Position numbers and translations under genes: made by a program. A stretch of DNA of 64,000 bases from Stereocaulon alpinum (taxonomy: Eukaryota > Ascomycota > Lecanoromycetes > Lecanorales > Stereocaulaceae), in contig JAEUBA010000006.1 in NCBI GenBank assembly GCA_018257865.1, positions 620,001-684,000 of the forward strand, written 5' to 3'. The notes under the pieces were generated by a model. That model was not told where the DNA came from. It saw only the letters and a list, made by a program, of their open reading frames with translations, and ran no database searches. This document shows, one piece after another, positions 33,213 through 44,845 of the stretch (position 1 is the stretch's first letter; every line of letters starts with the position of its first letter).

Positions 33213-33514
33213 CATGCCTGTCTATAAGAATGCAACTTGGACATAGAACCTCGCGATGTATTTCGAACCTCCCGACGCACATGCGAAGAACAGTCGAGGC
33301 ATGTCGTACTCGCTCAGAATTGGATGGACCGTATGCCGCATTGTCTGGCAAGCCTGAGATGAAAGTTGGACGAGAACCTTCATTAAGGTACAGCTCTGTG
33401 TGTTACTGCACTAGGGCAGCATGCCAGAAAGGATAGGAAGTCAATTAAACAGCTTAGCCATCAAGTATACGATAGAGCCCTAAACCCCCTCTAAACGGGC
33501 ATCTACCCCCCTCC

Positions 33515-33552
33515 CCCCCTTCTCCCCCCCTTCTCCCCCCCGGGGCTCCCCA
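33515..33552. repeat. Polypyrimidine (C-rich) tract
   Basis: Runs of six to eight C separated by T/TT, ending in CGGGGC, just past the 3' end of the gene at 33579. The complementary strand carries several G runs and could form a G-quadruplex. Confidence 0.7.
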
Positions 33553-33578
33553 CACCTTCCAAGTCTCAGCCCCAGATC

Positions 33579-33965
33579 TTACTTTTTCTTCATGAGGATC
33601 GTTGTCACATGATCGAGGTAAGTGACTGAACCTCTAAGGTCCGCAATGGCCGATTCTACCGTAGTGAGTTCCTCCTTTATCATAGATTTCACGTGGTCTT
33701 TGGCGACGTCGTCCATGGTAGAGGCGAGCTCTGCGCGTAATGATTGTAATCCAGTTTTCACGGCTTCTTGGATAGATTCGGATATTTTTTTCTCCGAATC
33801 TTTGACAAGGTCTTCCTTAGCCTTCTTGAATCCCTCATGGATCTCCTCCATAGCCTTGTTGAATCCCTCATTGATCTCCTTCCTAACTTCCTTGTTGACG
33901 TAGTATATTTGGGTGAATGTTGCGGCGGCGCCGATGACGAGGGGGTACCCCAGTTTTCCCAGCAT
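33579..33965 (-). CDS. Small amphipathic helical protein with N-terminal hydrophobic segment
   Basis: Minus-strand ORF of 128 residues (MLGKLGYPLVIGAAATFTQIYYV, then alternating Lys/Glu helices). The N-terminal hydrophobic stretch may be a signal anchor or mitochondrial inner-membrane segment. The rest repeats an 11-residue-like pattern (NEGFNKAMEEI, HEGFKKAKEDL) and reads as one long coiled coil, with Lys and Glu in heptad-like spacing, ending MKKK. It resembles LEA- or apolipoprotein-like helices in composition only. No family was recognised. Confidence 0.55.
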   Translation of the reverse strand: MLGKLGYPLVIGAAATFTQIYYVNKEVRKEINEGFNKAMEEIHEGFKKAKEDLVKDSEKKISESIQEAVKTGLQSLRAELASTMDDVAKDHVKSMIKEELTTVESAIADLRGSVTYLDHVTTILMKKK

Positions 33966-34519
33966 TACCCCAAAGTTGGGTGATTGTTACTAAAGGGTAG
34001 CTCGAATAACAATTACCACTTTAGAGGAATTGCGGGCTAGTCATTGTGCTTGCGTTTAGGAGTGGTAACAGTGAGAGTGGTAGTTTTGAGGTCGGACAGA
34101 ACGAAGACAGCGATCTTCCAGCTTGCGGGGATATTATATATATAGGAGACGTTGTGGAGGGAAAATTCGATATCGCCAAGAGGCAGATTAGATATTCTAC
34201 CAATTTAAAGGGTCGTGCCTTTCGTGTTGTTTCTGAAAACTCGTATGTAGAAAGTCAAGACAGAGGGATGTGTGAGGAAGGAGAAGGGATTTGTCGGGCT
34301 TGGCGCTGGCAAGCTCCGGTACTGTAACGTAGAAGCTAGCGTTAGTGCACAATATAATACGGCTCAGGCTACATATATGGCCCATTCAATTTACAGCAAT
34401 GGCTTGCTATCAATTCACACTGCATGTCTGTAATTGACTCCTGTCGTAAGATTCATAACGGCATAAGGGATATTGGTGCTAGGCTGAGCTTTACACCTGA
34501 CCTAGCCGCTCCTATGTAT
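33966..34519. other. Intergenic region, nothing recognised
   Basis: Includes an AT-rich stretch with a TATATATA run near 34135 that could be a TATA element. A 93-codon plus-strand ORF (34046-34327) has no recognisable domain. Confidence 0.45.
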
Positions 34520-35917
34520 TTAAGTCTGGAGTGTCAGAATCCAACCGTCGCTAGCTCTTGAGTTGTCATCGTTCACTCCACCCCACAGCACGACACTCAG
34601 CGGATCGAAGTCCTGGCCTTGTGCGCTGGCAAACCAGCCACGAGAACCTGGGTGCTCAGTTCTTCCACTCATGGATGTTTCTGGAACGTCAACGCGTGCC
34701 CACGTATTCTCAGCAGTCTTAGCTCCGAACAATTCTCTTGTGGCATCTTTAAGACTTGCAGCAGTCATCCCCTCTGGTGCTAATTGGAATGACCATATAT
34801 CGTCCCAAAAATTACCCGCAGCGTCATGTCCCGAGGCGCTAGGGTCTCTTTCACCGAGGAACAAGAGTAGATAATTCCGCCCCTGCCCTGTAGTAACTGG
34901 CTGTAGCCCAGCAACGCTCCGGTTGCCTGGTGTAGGAGTGCCAGCTAGCGATTCAACACTCTCCCATTGGCCTGTGAGTGGTGTGACCGCAAGCTCTCCC
35001 TTGCCCCCCTTGTCGTCAAATGTCGACCTTGTAAGACGTAGATATTGTATCGGGCCACCCAGCTCTTTCTCTCCATCGAAGCCGCCAAAGCGATATAACT
35101 TTTCTTTAGCCAAACAAAGGCTTGGCCCTCCCCGAGCCGGTCCTGGTATGTCAGGGTATCGAGACCACGTCCGAGCTGCTATGTCGAATGCCCAGATGTC
35201 AGCGACTCGGCCTGATGCAGGACAACCACCATGGATAAAGAGAGTCCCGTGGTCATCGGCACCTGAGCCTGAGGTTCCTAGTGGGTTCTCTGTGTAGTCC
35301 GTCTTCTCACTCGTAGGATCTGTCGTAAAGGCAGAGGCCAAAGAACCCGATGGTGGCCCGGTCGGCACCTGCGGCTGGCTCAAAGGATGCTCAGTGGCTG
35401 TAGAGGTATGGTATGATCGAGCATCTGGGCAGGGTGAGCGCCCTACGGGATCTAGATAGCTCCATTGATTCATCTTGGTGTCGAAAACCCACACGCGTCC
35501 ATTTTCTTCTAATGGCTTCATTGCCTTGCCACCTCTGCCTCCGAAGACATATATGCGATCATCAACGGCATCAGCCGTGTGACCAACGCGTGGTGGAGGT
35601 AACTCCCCCTTCTCAGTAGCAGCTTGGGCGGGGATAACTTGGTAGTCCACCTCATCATGCTCTGATGATGGCAATGTGAAGACATGGACGTGGTTATCAA
35701 CTGGCTGTCGAGGTTGCTCTTCCCCTCCGAAGATGTAAATCTTGCTCTTAACGATGGACAATGAGTGTGATGAGCGGGGTAATACCATGTTCGTTGGGAT
35801 GCGAGTCCACCTGGCTTTCAATGGCATCGTCGATTTGGCGATGGCGATGGCAGCTCCCACTGCACCCTCTGCGGCAGTCTCGACGCCATAAGCTGCAGCG
35901 GCGACGCCAGGCTCCAT
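34520..35917 (-). CDS. Kelch-repeat protein
   Basis: Minus-strand ORF. The start at 35917 (MEPGVAAAAYG) is chosen over an upstream in-frame codon at 35971 because of the AGCGATGG context. It gives 465 residues. About six Kelch blades are visible, each with a hydrophobic strand and a Gly doublet: SKIYIFGGEE, DRIYVFGGRGG, GTLFIHGG, KLYRFGGFDG, YLLLFLGERD and SVVLWGGVND, with paired Trp/Tyr (MNQWSYLDP, ARTWSRYPDI). This predicts a six-bladed propeller. Fungal relatives are often annotated as nitrile-specifier-like or galactose-oxidase-type Kelch proteins. No catalytic domain is attached, so a scaffold or binding role is likely. It is divergent from the double-GFA gene. Confidence 0.85.
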   Translation of the reverse strand: MEPGVAAAAYGVETAAEGAVGAAIAIAKSTMPLKARWTRIPTNMVLPRSSHSLSIVKSKIYIFGGEEQPRQPVDNHVHVFTLPSSEHDEVDYQVIPAQAATEKGELPPPRVGHTADAVDDRIYVFGGRGGKAMKPLEENGRVWVFDTKMNQWSYLDPVGRSPCPDARSYHTSTATEHPLSQPQVPTGPPSGSLASAFTTDPTSEKTDYTENPLGTSGSGADDHGTLFIHGGCPASGRVADIWAFDIAARTWSRYPDIPGPARGGPSLCLAKEKLYRFGGFDGEKELGGPIQYLRLTRSTFDDKGGKGELAVTPLTGQWESVESLAGTPTPGNRSVAGLQPVTTGQGRNYLLLFLGERDPSASGHDAAGNFWDDIWSFQLAPEGMTAASLKDATRELFGAKTAENTWARVDVPETSMSGRTEHPGSRGWFASAQGQDFDPLSVVLWGGVNDDNSRASDGWILTLQT

Positions 35918-36376
35918 CGCTAAGGTACTTTGTGGGAAGCAGAAGATAGCGTGATCAAGTTGTGTAGGCACATCTAGGAGGATTCACGGTCGTTTACGTG
36001 TCGGGTAGCCTTGCTGGGTTGCCGCCCGGAACTGTCCTGCTTCAGGGGCACACATGGTGAACATTCACATAATTCAACACCTCACCAACCGGACGAACTT
36101 CGATGAAAGGTTGAGTATGAAGACTATAGAATATTACACGACCTACAGCTAGACCCGCGAAGATCAATAGCAGGAATCTAGTGCAAGTAGAGTTAGAGCA
36201 GGGTAGCCGGCAGGGCAGTGAACTATTTCAATAACGATGTCGCCAAGAGGATAAGCAGACAACAAGACCATGTGATACGTCACCGTATCTATCTATCATC
36301 AGTCTATGCTACTCTAGAGTGCGCCTAAACATTTCCACGGATAGCATAGATTTGCAGGGTCGCAGTGGCCGTTAGC

Positions 36377-37492
36377 ATGACAGGCAACGAGATTACTACT
36401 CTCCACTTCTCTTGTGCTTGCAGCAAGGTGATCGGCTCTGCCAATGTTCCTACAGCGAAATTACCCTTACCCCTGGACCTCTGTCATTGCAACATATGCC
36501 GTCATCAGTCAGGTCTTTTATGTGCCTCTTGTTTTCTGCTCCCAGATGGAACGACTAATTGGCAGGTCGAGGGACCCATTGTTGACTATGAAAGCTCAAA
36601 GACTGCCACGCGGTCCTTTTGCAATCACTGTGGTGCCAATATCTATTTCAAGGATTCAGAAAGGCCCAGACCACATATTTGTAGTGGCATTCTAAGAAGA
36701 GTCGATGGTGTCCTCGAATTACGCAAGCAGATCTTCGTGCCAGCTGCGAAAGACGGTGGACTGGCCGTTTGGCTTTCCGATATACCAGCATATGAAGGCC
36801 GCTCAAGCGAGATCAAACCTGTAGAGTACCAGAAAATTCGACGCACGAACTCGACAAATGATGGGACGACTGAACTGCAAGCTTACTGCCAATGTCGAGG
36901 TGTCCAATTCAAGATAACCAAACCGGACAAGATGTCCTGCGCAATGTCTTCACCTTGGCCAGACTTGATAAAACCCTACATTTGCGAGTCTTCTAAGAAT
37001 GAAGCTGATATAAAATGGTGGCTTCGTGCTAATGACACGAAGTACTTGGCGGGAACATGTGCTTGCACCTCTTGTCGATGGACGTCTGGCTACGACATCC
37101 AGACATGGGCCTTCATCCCAAAACCGAACATCTTACAGCTCAACGGCAAACCCCTACATTTTGACATGGGCACTTTGAAGCAGTATCAGAGCTCAGCGGG
37201 GGTCTATAGAGAGTTTTGCGGCAAATGCGGAGCTACAGTATTCTGGCATTGTGATGAGAGGCCAAATCTTATCGATGTTAGTGTTGGCCTTTTCGATGCG
37301 CAGGAAGGGTCACGGGCAGAGTCTTGGTTAGATTGGTGGACTGATAGGGTCAGTTTTGAGGAAGAAGCGCAGAACAAAGATTTGGTTGCGAGGTTGACCG
37401 TTGGTATGAAGCATTGGGCTGATACTAGGGCATCTTTGGAAAATGGAGAGAACATCCAGACTGGAAAAGGAGTCGAGAATGCATCGCTGTAA
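36377..37492 (+). CDS. Protein with two tandem GFA (CENP-V-like) zinc domains
   Basis: A 371-residue ORF. The first in-frame ATG (MTGNEITTLHFSC) is used; 12 nt of open frame precede it. Two GFA units are visible. Unit 1 (residues about 8-145) has SCACSKV, LCHCNICRHQSG and FCNHCGANIYF. Unit 2 (about 168-330) has YCQCRGVQF, CACTSCRWTSG and FCGKCGATVFW. Each has the expected seven-cysteine zinc ligand pattern with small variations. Family enzymes act on glutathione conjugates, but most fungal paralogues are untested. Duplication within one chain may create an internal dimer. A possible acceptor (TTTGCAG) lies 18 bp before the ATG, so an upstream leader intron is possible. Confidence 0.8.
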   Translation: MTGNEITTLHFSCACSKVIGSANVPTAKLPLPLDLCHCNICRHQSGLLCASCFLLPDGTTNWQVEGPIVDYESSKTATRSFCNHCGANIYFKDSERPRPHICSGILRRVDGVLELRKQIFVPAAKDGGLAVWLSDIPAYEGRSSEIKPVEYQKIRRTNSTNDGTTELQAYCQCRGVQFKITKPDKMSCAMSSPWPDLIKPYICESSKNEADIKWWLRANDTKYLAGTCACTSCRWTSGYDIQTWAFIPKPNILQLNGKPLHFDMGTLKQYQSSAGVYREFCGKCGATVFWHCDERPNLIDVSVGLFDAQEGSRAESWLDWWTDRVSFEEEAQNKDLVARLTVGMKHWADTRASLENGENIQTGKGVENASL

Positions 37493-40400
37493 CAGGCTTG
37501 AAATGAGGAGGTCTTGCCGATTGATTGCTATAGCACCGGGAAACTACTCTGTGCATATACCTGATAAACATTTGGTCAAGGCAGCAGCGAGCATACACTT
37601 TGACAATATCATTTGAGGATCTGAGACTAATCATGTCTATGAGTAGACTCCCCCTTTCGTTGACAGATCAATTTACAGACTTGCCTTCTTCTTGCGAGGC
37701 TACATACAGACTGGTCTAGAGTCAACAGACATGGAATCGTTCTTGGCAGAGAACGATTCAAGGACCAGTCTCTTGCTCGCTCGACTAGAGTAAGCGCCGT
37801 TGTGGTAGACACCGAAGCAGAAAAGACTGTAGCACCAGTCGGATTTGCCGACTCCAGTTCACAAGAAACCACGATTAATCACATACGGGAGTAAGTCGTC
37901 GAGTTGCCATTAATGTAACTTGATAAGGTTAATGTTATTGAGAATTTGGCTGGAGGGATGATGGATGATACGATGGAAACGGAGTCCAGGACGTAGCCAT
38001 TTCAAATATTCTATCCCTTTTGACATACTTCCTGTTACTAGGACTTCCACAGAGAACCTGACTCATAAGCTTTGACTGCAACTCATGTTGTGTTTTACCG
38101 TGATTTATACAAAACTGTTGTCACCCTAGGTAGAAGAATTATCTCGAAGATTCGAGCTAGTCACATTGTTGCAATCTCTATGACCGTAACAGCGAAGGGA
38201 CGAGGAGCTGAAATTACGTAGGTCCGTGGCCTTGTTCCGATCTAAGTCGCCGTATCGAGCGCTCACCTTGAGTGGAAATCTAAATTGTTTGGTCCCGCTT
38301 ACTTGGATTCCACCACTCTCCAGCTCACAATAATTCCAAGACTTGTTATTCGTGGCTCTTGAAGAAATGGAAAAGGTCAAGAACTTGGTACTTTGTTACC
38401 CAGCTTATTTGGTGGGCGACGTATCCAGGACTTGCTATGGTCGATGCCTATGAGGCTGGAACATGACCACATGATCAGTTGATCTGGGCTTCAAGAATAC
38501 GGGCCATGTCTCATTTTCAGCTGCAGTTTGCTCTATCTCGAGGAATGTTCTGTACTGTTCTGATCACCTCATCCGTTCCATCGATTGCTCAGACAGCCCA
38601 GAATGGTCGAATACGAGGTACGATAAGCCAAGCTCTGCCAAGATTTGGTGGTCATGGTTCTCTTGAACTTTCGGTATCTCCGGCAAACGTATCTCACTCT
38701 ACTCTCTTGGCTCTCAATGCGGTCCCCGCTGAGGCCGTACGAGCTCTCGACAATCAATTCACTAGAAGAGTCCAACTAACGGGCTCTTGACAATCCTTGT
38801 TAATGAATCTACCCCAAATTCCAGCCTAATCTGCAGCACACGAGTCATGGCCCGAATCGGGTGCGCAGGAGGGATTCTCAAGACAGGAAATGTGATGAAT
38901 CGGCAGCGAAAGAAGACCTAGATGATGTGATATGTACTAGATGCAGCCGCACCTGTCGGCGGATATATTTGCATTGCCAAGGATGACATGCGTCTATGAG
39001 GACGATGTCTCGCATGCATTTTCTGCTTGGCGACAACCTTCTCATGGTGGTTCGATATCCAGGCTTGACAAACAACAGCAGTGTATCTGAATAGGAATCA
39101 TGTACGTCTAAACAATATCGGACATTCGTGCCAAGCACTTGGCAACCTTCTGCCGTCCGCCAGGCTCGAATCGTTCCCGCCAAGCAGCTGAGCTGTCTCC
39201 TTACCCGTATGGTCGGGTGATCAAGAGCCACTGCTCCGCAATCTCATGCAACAATTCGATGTGAACATGATGCTCGCTGCATGCTGAGGCCCGCAGCCGT
39301 TCTATTCCAGCTCGGGCGAGTCCGGGCCTCGGTCAAGCCTTGCTATAATATGCAAGATGATTGCTAGTAGCCAAGCAATGCTTTATAAGCTGGGATTTGT
39401 GCGGATGTGACGCCGTTATCGTCAAGCAAATTGCTAACCCGCAGTGAGCTGATCCCAGTGGCATATACGAACATGCTTCGAGACGCGTCATGGAAATCCC
39501 TGTCACCTTGCACTCTCTTAGCAAACTTGCATCCTCCTGTGCATAGTTGCGTTGAGGTAGACAAAGGATACGTCAAATAACCTATCTGCACTCGAATTGC
39601 GACCAACATTCCCTGACCTCCCTTGCTGGCTTATGGCAGTGGTCCTCCCGTCCGTAGCCGTAGTCCTGATCTCCCGTGCCGTTGCCACCTGGCAAGCCTG
39701 TAGATCGGTGATAAAGTTGGCATTCACTTTGACCTGCAGGAAGTCACATCTGCGCAATCAGGCTCTTCAATGAGGAATTTGGGAGGGACAGCTGTTCTAG
39801 TTGGGAATCCATAATCCCGGCAGCCTGATTGTTGTCTGACAATTTGCTTCTTTGCTTGGTAGTGCATCTACGACTGTGCCTGTGTCGACTTCCACGACGA
39901 TCACAGTGACCTTTCAAGTGGTAGAGAGCGCTAGGAATAAGCTTATATGAATGGCGTGGGGCATAAAGTCCATGTTCAGCTACATGGCTTGCATGGGGGT
40001 TCAATATATTCGCCAACGCACAGACTGAGGATTTGCACCTCGGTAGATCGCTCCGTAGATTACTCACTCAAGGCCTCAGTTGAATATTTCAAGTCAAAGC
40101 CCGAGACGTCAAGTTGAACCCCGAGACGATGGCATGAATGAACCAAGCGATGACGACGTAGTAGTTTGACTATCATGGAATTCTACGGTTTTATATAGGC
40201 TTGATCAAGCATCAACGGCTAAAGAGGCTTAATAAGGGCTGCAAAGTTGGATGTGTATCTTCTTTGCGCCATAGTTATTTTCCTTTGCTCAGCCCCCAAT
40301 TGATGATACTATAGTGGAACCTTATTCAGCTATCGGACTTATCTCGCCGCGACTTTCTCCTTTCGATGTATCCCGATCCGCCATGTGCTCACTCCCAGCT

Positions 40401-41415
40401 CGGCATTGGTCCACTTCTTCTCCACAAGATTGATCGTATCCTTGATGGGTTGTGTACCTTGTAAGGTTGTTCGAAAACCCTGCTTGGCCTAGGCGGAATG
40501 CAGAAAATGGAGCCTCCCTAATCTTCAAGCCTCTTCCTTCAGTCGCCTAACCTTTGAACGTTCCCATGTCCAAGGTATGCAATCGTAAGGCTCCTCTGTT
40601 TCGTACCAAGGTGCCGTTAGCAAGGAAGTCTCCCGGTACTGAGGATTGAGTTAGGCTGTGCCTTTAGCTATTGAAAATTTCCGTGCGCTTCACCTGGAAC
40701 GCCTCCACAGCTGTCGCAACGTCATGCTCCTCATGAGCCAGTGCTTCGTCCTGACAGAGCCAGGTGAATGTTACACGCTGTAGTTTAGCCGCACGAGAGG
40801 AAGACAAAAATAGCGAGCTGTCGTGCGCTAACGTTAAATTACGCGTATGAAACCCAAGTGGCAGTTTTAGTAACATATCTCTTCCAGTACACAGGATATA
40901 CATGAGGCAAAAACGGACTAGGCCAACACCATTCTTGCAGTCAGGCAATTCAGAAGGCAGGAATTCTTGTACTTGCCAGGGTTGCAAGCAAGGATTCTGG
41001 TTGTAACCCCTGCATCGGAGGAGCTATCACTATATTCGTTCTAGCGGACTGGTATCAGATTGCGACAACATATGTCAATGTGACTCCAGAATGGCTTACT
41101 CAACGTCGATCACTTGTCTCCGAAGACGGCATGGAGAACGCCCTGCGTTGAACGATTATTTTGTCGGTCACAGGAGCCATGCGTCAGCACGCATCCTTTC
41201 AAAGCCCTTCGGATATAAGACATCAGCTTGACATGGAGAACTCCCACTCGGATACATTGCTTCTTTCACTTCTGAATTTCACCATACAGTTACTGAAGGA
41301 GGCTTGAAGCTCATGATATGTCTTGTCCTACTTGAAAGCGACGCTCTATATCAAGAGTCGAGGATATCTAGACATACTCTTTTGTCGTCCTATCCTAGTG
41401 TTCGAACATGCTACC
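37493..41415. other. 3.9-kb gene-poor region
   Basis: No ORF here resembles a known family or can be joined to a convincing neighbour exon. The most coding-like is a minus-strand stretch at 40664-40987 (KLQRVTFTWLCQDEALAHEEHDVATAVEAF), which has no acceptable partner exons. No transposon signature or tandem repeat was seen. It may hold decayed genes or simply be a long spacer before the regulator at 41416. Confidence 0.4.
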
Positions 41416-42807
41416 ATGGTACAATCACGCGAAAAAGACCCCAACAAGCAGCATCCACCGAGAAAACTTCGAAGCGCTTGCGATGTTTGCCACCAGGCCA
41501 AGACGAAGTGTACAGGTGGCACACCATTTGGTGGCACACCTTGCACGAATTGTCGTGACTCGAGCTACCAATGCCGGTTCAGCGTCTCGAATCGTATTGG
41601 CAGACCGAGAGGTACCAAGAACAAGCGCACCCTAGATCGTATGAGCCTGCATCAAAGCGGAGGTAGCGATCAGAGCGAGCCCGACCGAAGTTTCCCCCGT
41701 CAAGCACCATCTTTGACAACTTCACTCGACAACAACGCCCGCCGCGGTATGACGCCGCTGCTGGATAAGACGCCCATGGACTCTGTACTAGACACATCAA
41801 TAGATGGGTCCCACACGCTCACAGAATTCAGCGCCTTGACCCCTTTCTCAAGTGATCCGACTTCCTGGTATGACTTTGACGACCTTACTGGGACCTCGCC
41901 CTTCACGCAACAGCCACCATACATCGGAGGATTCACGAGCAATGAGTCACGTCCATTCTCTCAGGTCTACTCGGCCTACGCATCACCTACCAGCCTGTTC
42001 GACGATATGGAAAACTTTCAAAGTGGCCCCGATCTGAGCGAGCTCTTTGGTAATATGAATAGCGATGCTGAGGAACATCAAGACATGATCGCTCTAACGT
42101 CTTCATGGTCTATAGCGTCTTCTGCTACCTGCAACTGTGTTCAAAACCACGCAGAGCTCCTTTGCCACCTCAAGGAAATCGAGCAGCGACACATTCGAAC
42201 ACGACTCGACGTTGTCTTGTCGAGCGCACAGCAAGCCCTCATCCCCTGGAAAAACGTCTTAGATTGCCGAGTCTGCCAGCACAATGGCAACCAAGAAGTC
42301 CTCATGCTTTCAGCGACGAGCATCCTCACCATGCTTCGCAGTCTGCAGTGCCTGTGTTCAGAATACTACAACACTCTTGCCTTTAGCCAACATACTGAAG
42401 CGCAGGAGTCGGCGATGGTGGACACTTCGGACGGCATGCAGTCGGTAATTGGTACATACAAGGTCACTGAAGAGGGAAGAACGGCAGTGGAAGAATTGTT
42501 GATCGTACGAACGTTGGACAAGATGAGATACATAATGACATGTTTTAAGGGAAGGCTGGAGGGGTTGGAAACCAAGAAAAATGCGACTTCGATATCATCT
42601 CCATGCCAGATATCACGTCCAGGAGAGCTTAGCGGTGATCTCGACAACCTGGTGCAAGTCTGGTGGGATTTGGATAGTACCGTGCAAGTGCTGGAGCAAG
42701 TACTGGAAGGTGGTAATTCACTTTCCATACACATCGAGATCTGTTTGAAAGACGGACAGTCAGCTAACCTCCTCTCACAGTCTCGAAAGTCAAGTCTAGA
42801 TAAATGA
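41416..42807 (+). CDS. Zn2Cys6 transcription factor with AflR-like C-terminal region
   Basis: The start MVQSREKDPNKQHPPRKLR at 41416 is the Met closest to the DNA-binding domain. The Zn(II)2Cys6 cluster is intact: C-DV-C-HQAKTK-C, then TP-C-TN-C and YQ-C, followed by a GRPRGTKNKR linker. The middle is Ser/Thr/Pro-rich. The C-terminal region (CNCVQNHAELLCHLKEIE, LDCRVCQHN, LTMLRSLQCLC) resembles the AflR-type domain of secondary-metabolite pathway regulators. Unspliced, it is 463 residues. A likely terminal intron (42713-42780: GTAATT, GCTAAC branch, CTCACAG) would replace the end with SKVKSR and stop at 42803, giving 439 residues. No complete biosynthetic cluster surrounds it. Confidence 0.8.
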   Translation: MVQSREKDPNKQHPPRKLRSACDVCHQAKTKCTGGTPFGGTPCTNCRDSSYQCRFSVSNRIGRPRGTKNKRTLDRMSLHQSGGSDQSEPDRSFPRQAPSLTTSLDNNARRGMTPLLDKTPMDSVLDTSIDGSHTLTEFSALTPFSSDPTSWYDFDDLTGTSPFTQQPPYIGGFTSNESRPFSQVYSAYASPTSLFDDMENFQSGPDLSELFGNMNSDAEEHQDMIALTSSWSIASSATCNCVQNHAELLCHLKEIEQRHIRTRLDVVLSSAQQALIPWKNVLDCRVCQHNGNQEVLMLSATSILTMLRSLQCLCSEYYNTLAFSQHTEAQESAMVDTSDGMQSVIGTYKVTEEGRTAVEELLIVRTLDKMRYIMTCFKGRLEGLETKKNATSISSPCQISRPGELSGDLDNLVQVWWDLDSTVQVLEQVLEGGNSLSIHIEICLKDGQSANLLSQSRKSSLDK

Positions 42808-44434
42808 GCTGCGCTCAGCCTACTTTCCAGTCGCTACGGGAAGGCAGTTTCTCCCCGCTGCAGCCTATCACCTTCATCGTCGACTTTTGTCGCGCCATCA
42901 AATCTTTGTCGTGTCTAATAAGAACGACTTTTATCTACACCTAGAAGCCACAAATTTGTTATATAGATGTGCTGATACATAATGACATAACTCTCCGATA
43001 TCGTCCAGTGTGCTGTACTACACAAGCAAACCAGAAGGATAGTGCGCAAAGGATTAGGAATAGTCAGGGTTCAAGAAAAATTGGCTATAAAACCCAGCTC
43101 TACGTGTCACAGACAACGGCCAGTGTAGGGTCCCTAATGTTACCACAAGGGGCGTCACACGACCAAATCCAAGTGGATACGGCGGCGACGTGGTACCCAG
43201 TGAGCACTTATGCATATAGCTGCATGCACGTCGTTTCAATGTGTTCACGGGGCGACATGCCCGCCAAGCCAGCGTCTAAGCCTAGCAAATTGATTTCGCT
43301 GCTAACACTTCTCATCACACGAACCCTAGTCATATACGTGGTCGACTCAGCCCATTTTTTGTGTTCCAATGCAATGTTCAAGCATGGTTGACGAACTTGT
43401 ACCTCACCGCCATACGTGGATACACTTGGCGCTGATTTCCAGACGCAGTAAGATGGTGTAGCTTCATTGACTGCCACCTGTGATCAATGTGCATGAATGT
43501 ATCTTGGATAAGGCGGTCACAATAAGGATGACCAGGCCTTGACAGCAGCTAAAAAGTGTCTGGGTCGCCACACACACGATCTCTTAAATTAGCTACCACG
43601 TTTCCACTACTTTTACCGTACTCACCATATCCTTCGAAGACTAGAACACAGCACTATAATAGGAACCCTCCGTTACCCCGCGTATCCGGGTTCTCTTTCC
43701 GTTCAGAGGCCGAAAGGCCACTGGACTACCACGTTGATCATTCCACATCTGTCCATGCACGACAGCAATTTCGGGCATCAGAATACCGTACCCTCCGAGA
43801 CATTGCGTCGAAAGACGTAATTGTGCAGAAACTGTATTACCAGCATTTAACCGAGGTCTTGGAAGCACAATGTTTAATACTCTTGGCTGTCTGATGACAA
43901 GCTTGGAGGTCTGGTATGTGCAGGTATTCCGAAGTTCTACTCGTGGAAAGTGACTATCTATCAGCGTAAATTACGGACGTGGGGTATTACCGACTGACGA
44001 TATTTCAAGAATGGGATCTCTTACTTCGTCTTACGTGCAGGCAGTCGTATCTCGCTCTCTTCTACGCCAGTTTCCAAGGCAAAGCCCGGTGTGGCGATGT
44101 TTAGCGCCTCTTGGTCTATGAATATGTTCACAGTTGACTGGTTGGAGATAGTGTCTCGGAAGATGAACATGGCGTCACGCAGTCAGAGACATGTTCTTAC
44201 TACCTCTCATGAACATCTTTCATCATTCATCGATCATGGATTTTGAGATCTTGCTTTGATAAAAAATGCTTGGATTGTGGTTGTTGCTTGTGGAATTAAT
44301 GCAAGACTGCTATTTTCATTATCTCATTAGACTCTATCGGACAGTATTGCCAGAGCTACAGCTGCATTTCATCTTGAATTGACTTCGCACTTAATCGAAG
44401 AGAAGTTGATTGCCTTGGTCAGCGAGAGGAGCTC
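42808..44434. other. Gene-poor region downstream of the regulator
   Basis: Short ORFs only (such as 42969-43391 and 43556-43894, plus strand), without a recognisable product. No repeats seen. Confidence 0.45.
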
Positions 44435-44845
44435 TCATCTAATTAGACTATGATGAAGCTTTTTCGTCCCATTAAGTGAAAGCCGGCTTTCTTGGGCCAA
44501 GAATGGCTCCTTAGCCTTGATTATCCATATGAGACGGGTGATGTCCCTTTCGATGTCGAAACGGTACTGAGACCAATGCCTGATGTTTGCATGTGATAGA
44601 ACCTTGCTGAACGGAGAACTACCGCTAAAGGACGAAGCTTTCCTGTAGCGGTGACGTTGTTCGCCAGTCAACAGATACATTAATGTGCTCATGGTTGCAT
44701 CAGAGTGGTCGTCAATGAGCCACAGGTCATAGTTCAATACCTTTCTCGCTGTGCACGCTGCTTTCGCTAGCGCGTAGATCCTCTCCTGGAAGATATGGCA
44801 CGAGACATGTATTCCTCGGTCTGCAGACTCTGGAATCGCAAGCAA
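44435..44845 (-). CDS. Unassigned ORF, possible exon
   Basis: A 136-codon minus-strand ORF with coding-like composition (ERIYALAKAACTARKVLNYDL, then DIERDITRLIWIIKAKEPFL). No family recognised. It may be the 3' exon of a gene whose upstream part lies near 44850-44930. It is called only because of its length in an AT-balanced region. Confidence 0.25.
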   Translation of the reverse strand: MLAIPESADRGIHVSCHIFQERIYALAKAACTARKVLNYDLWLIDDHSDATMSTLMYLLTGEQRHRYRKASSFSGSSPFSKVLSHANIRHWSQYRFDIERDITRLIWIIKAKEPFLAQESRLSLNGTKKLHHSLIR

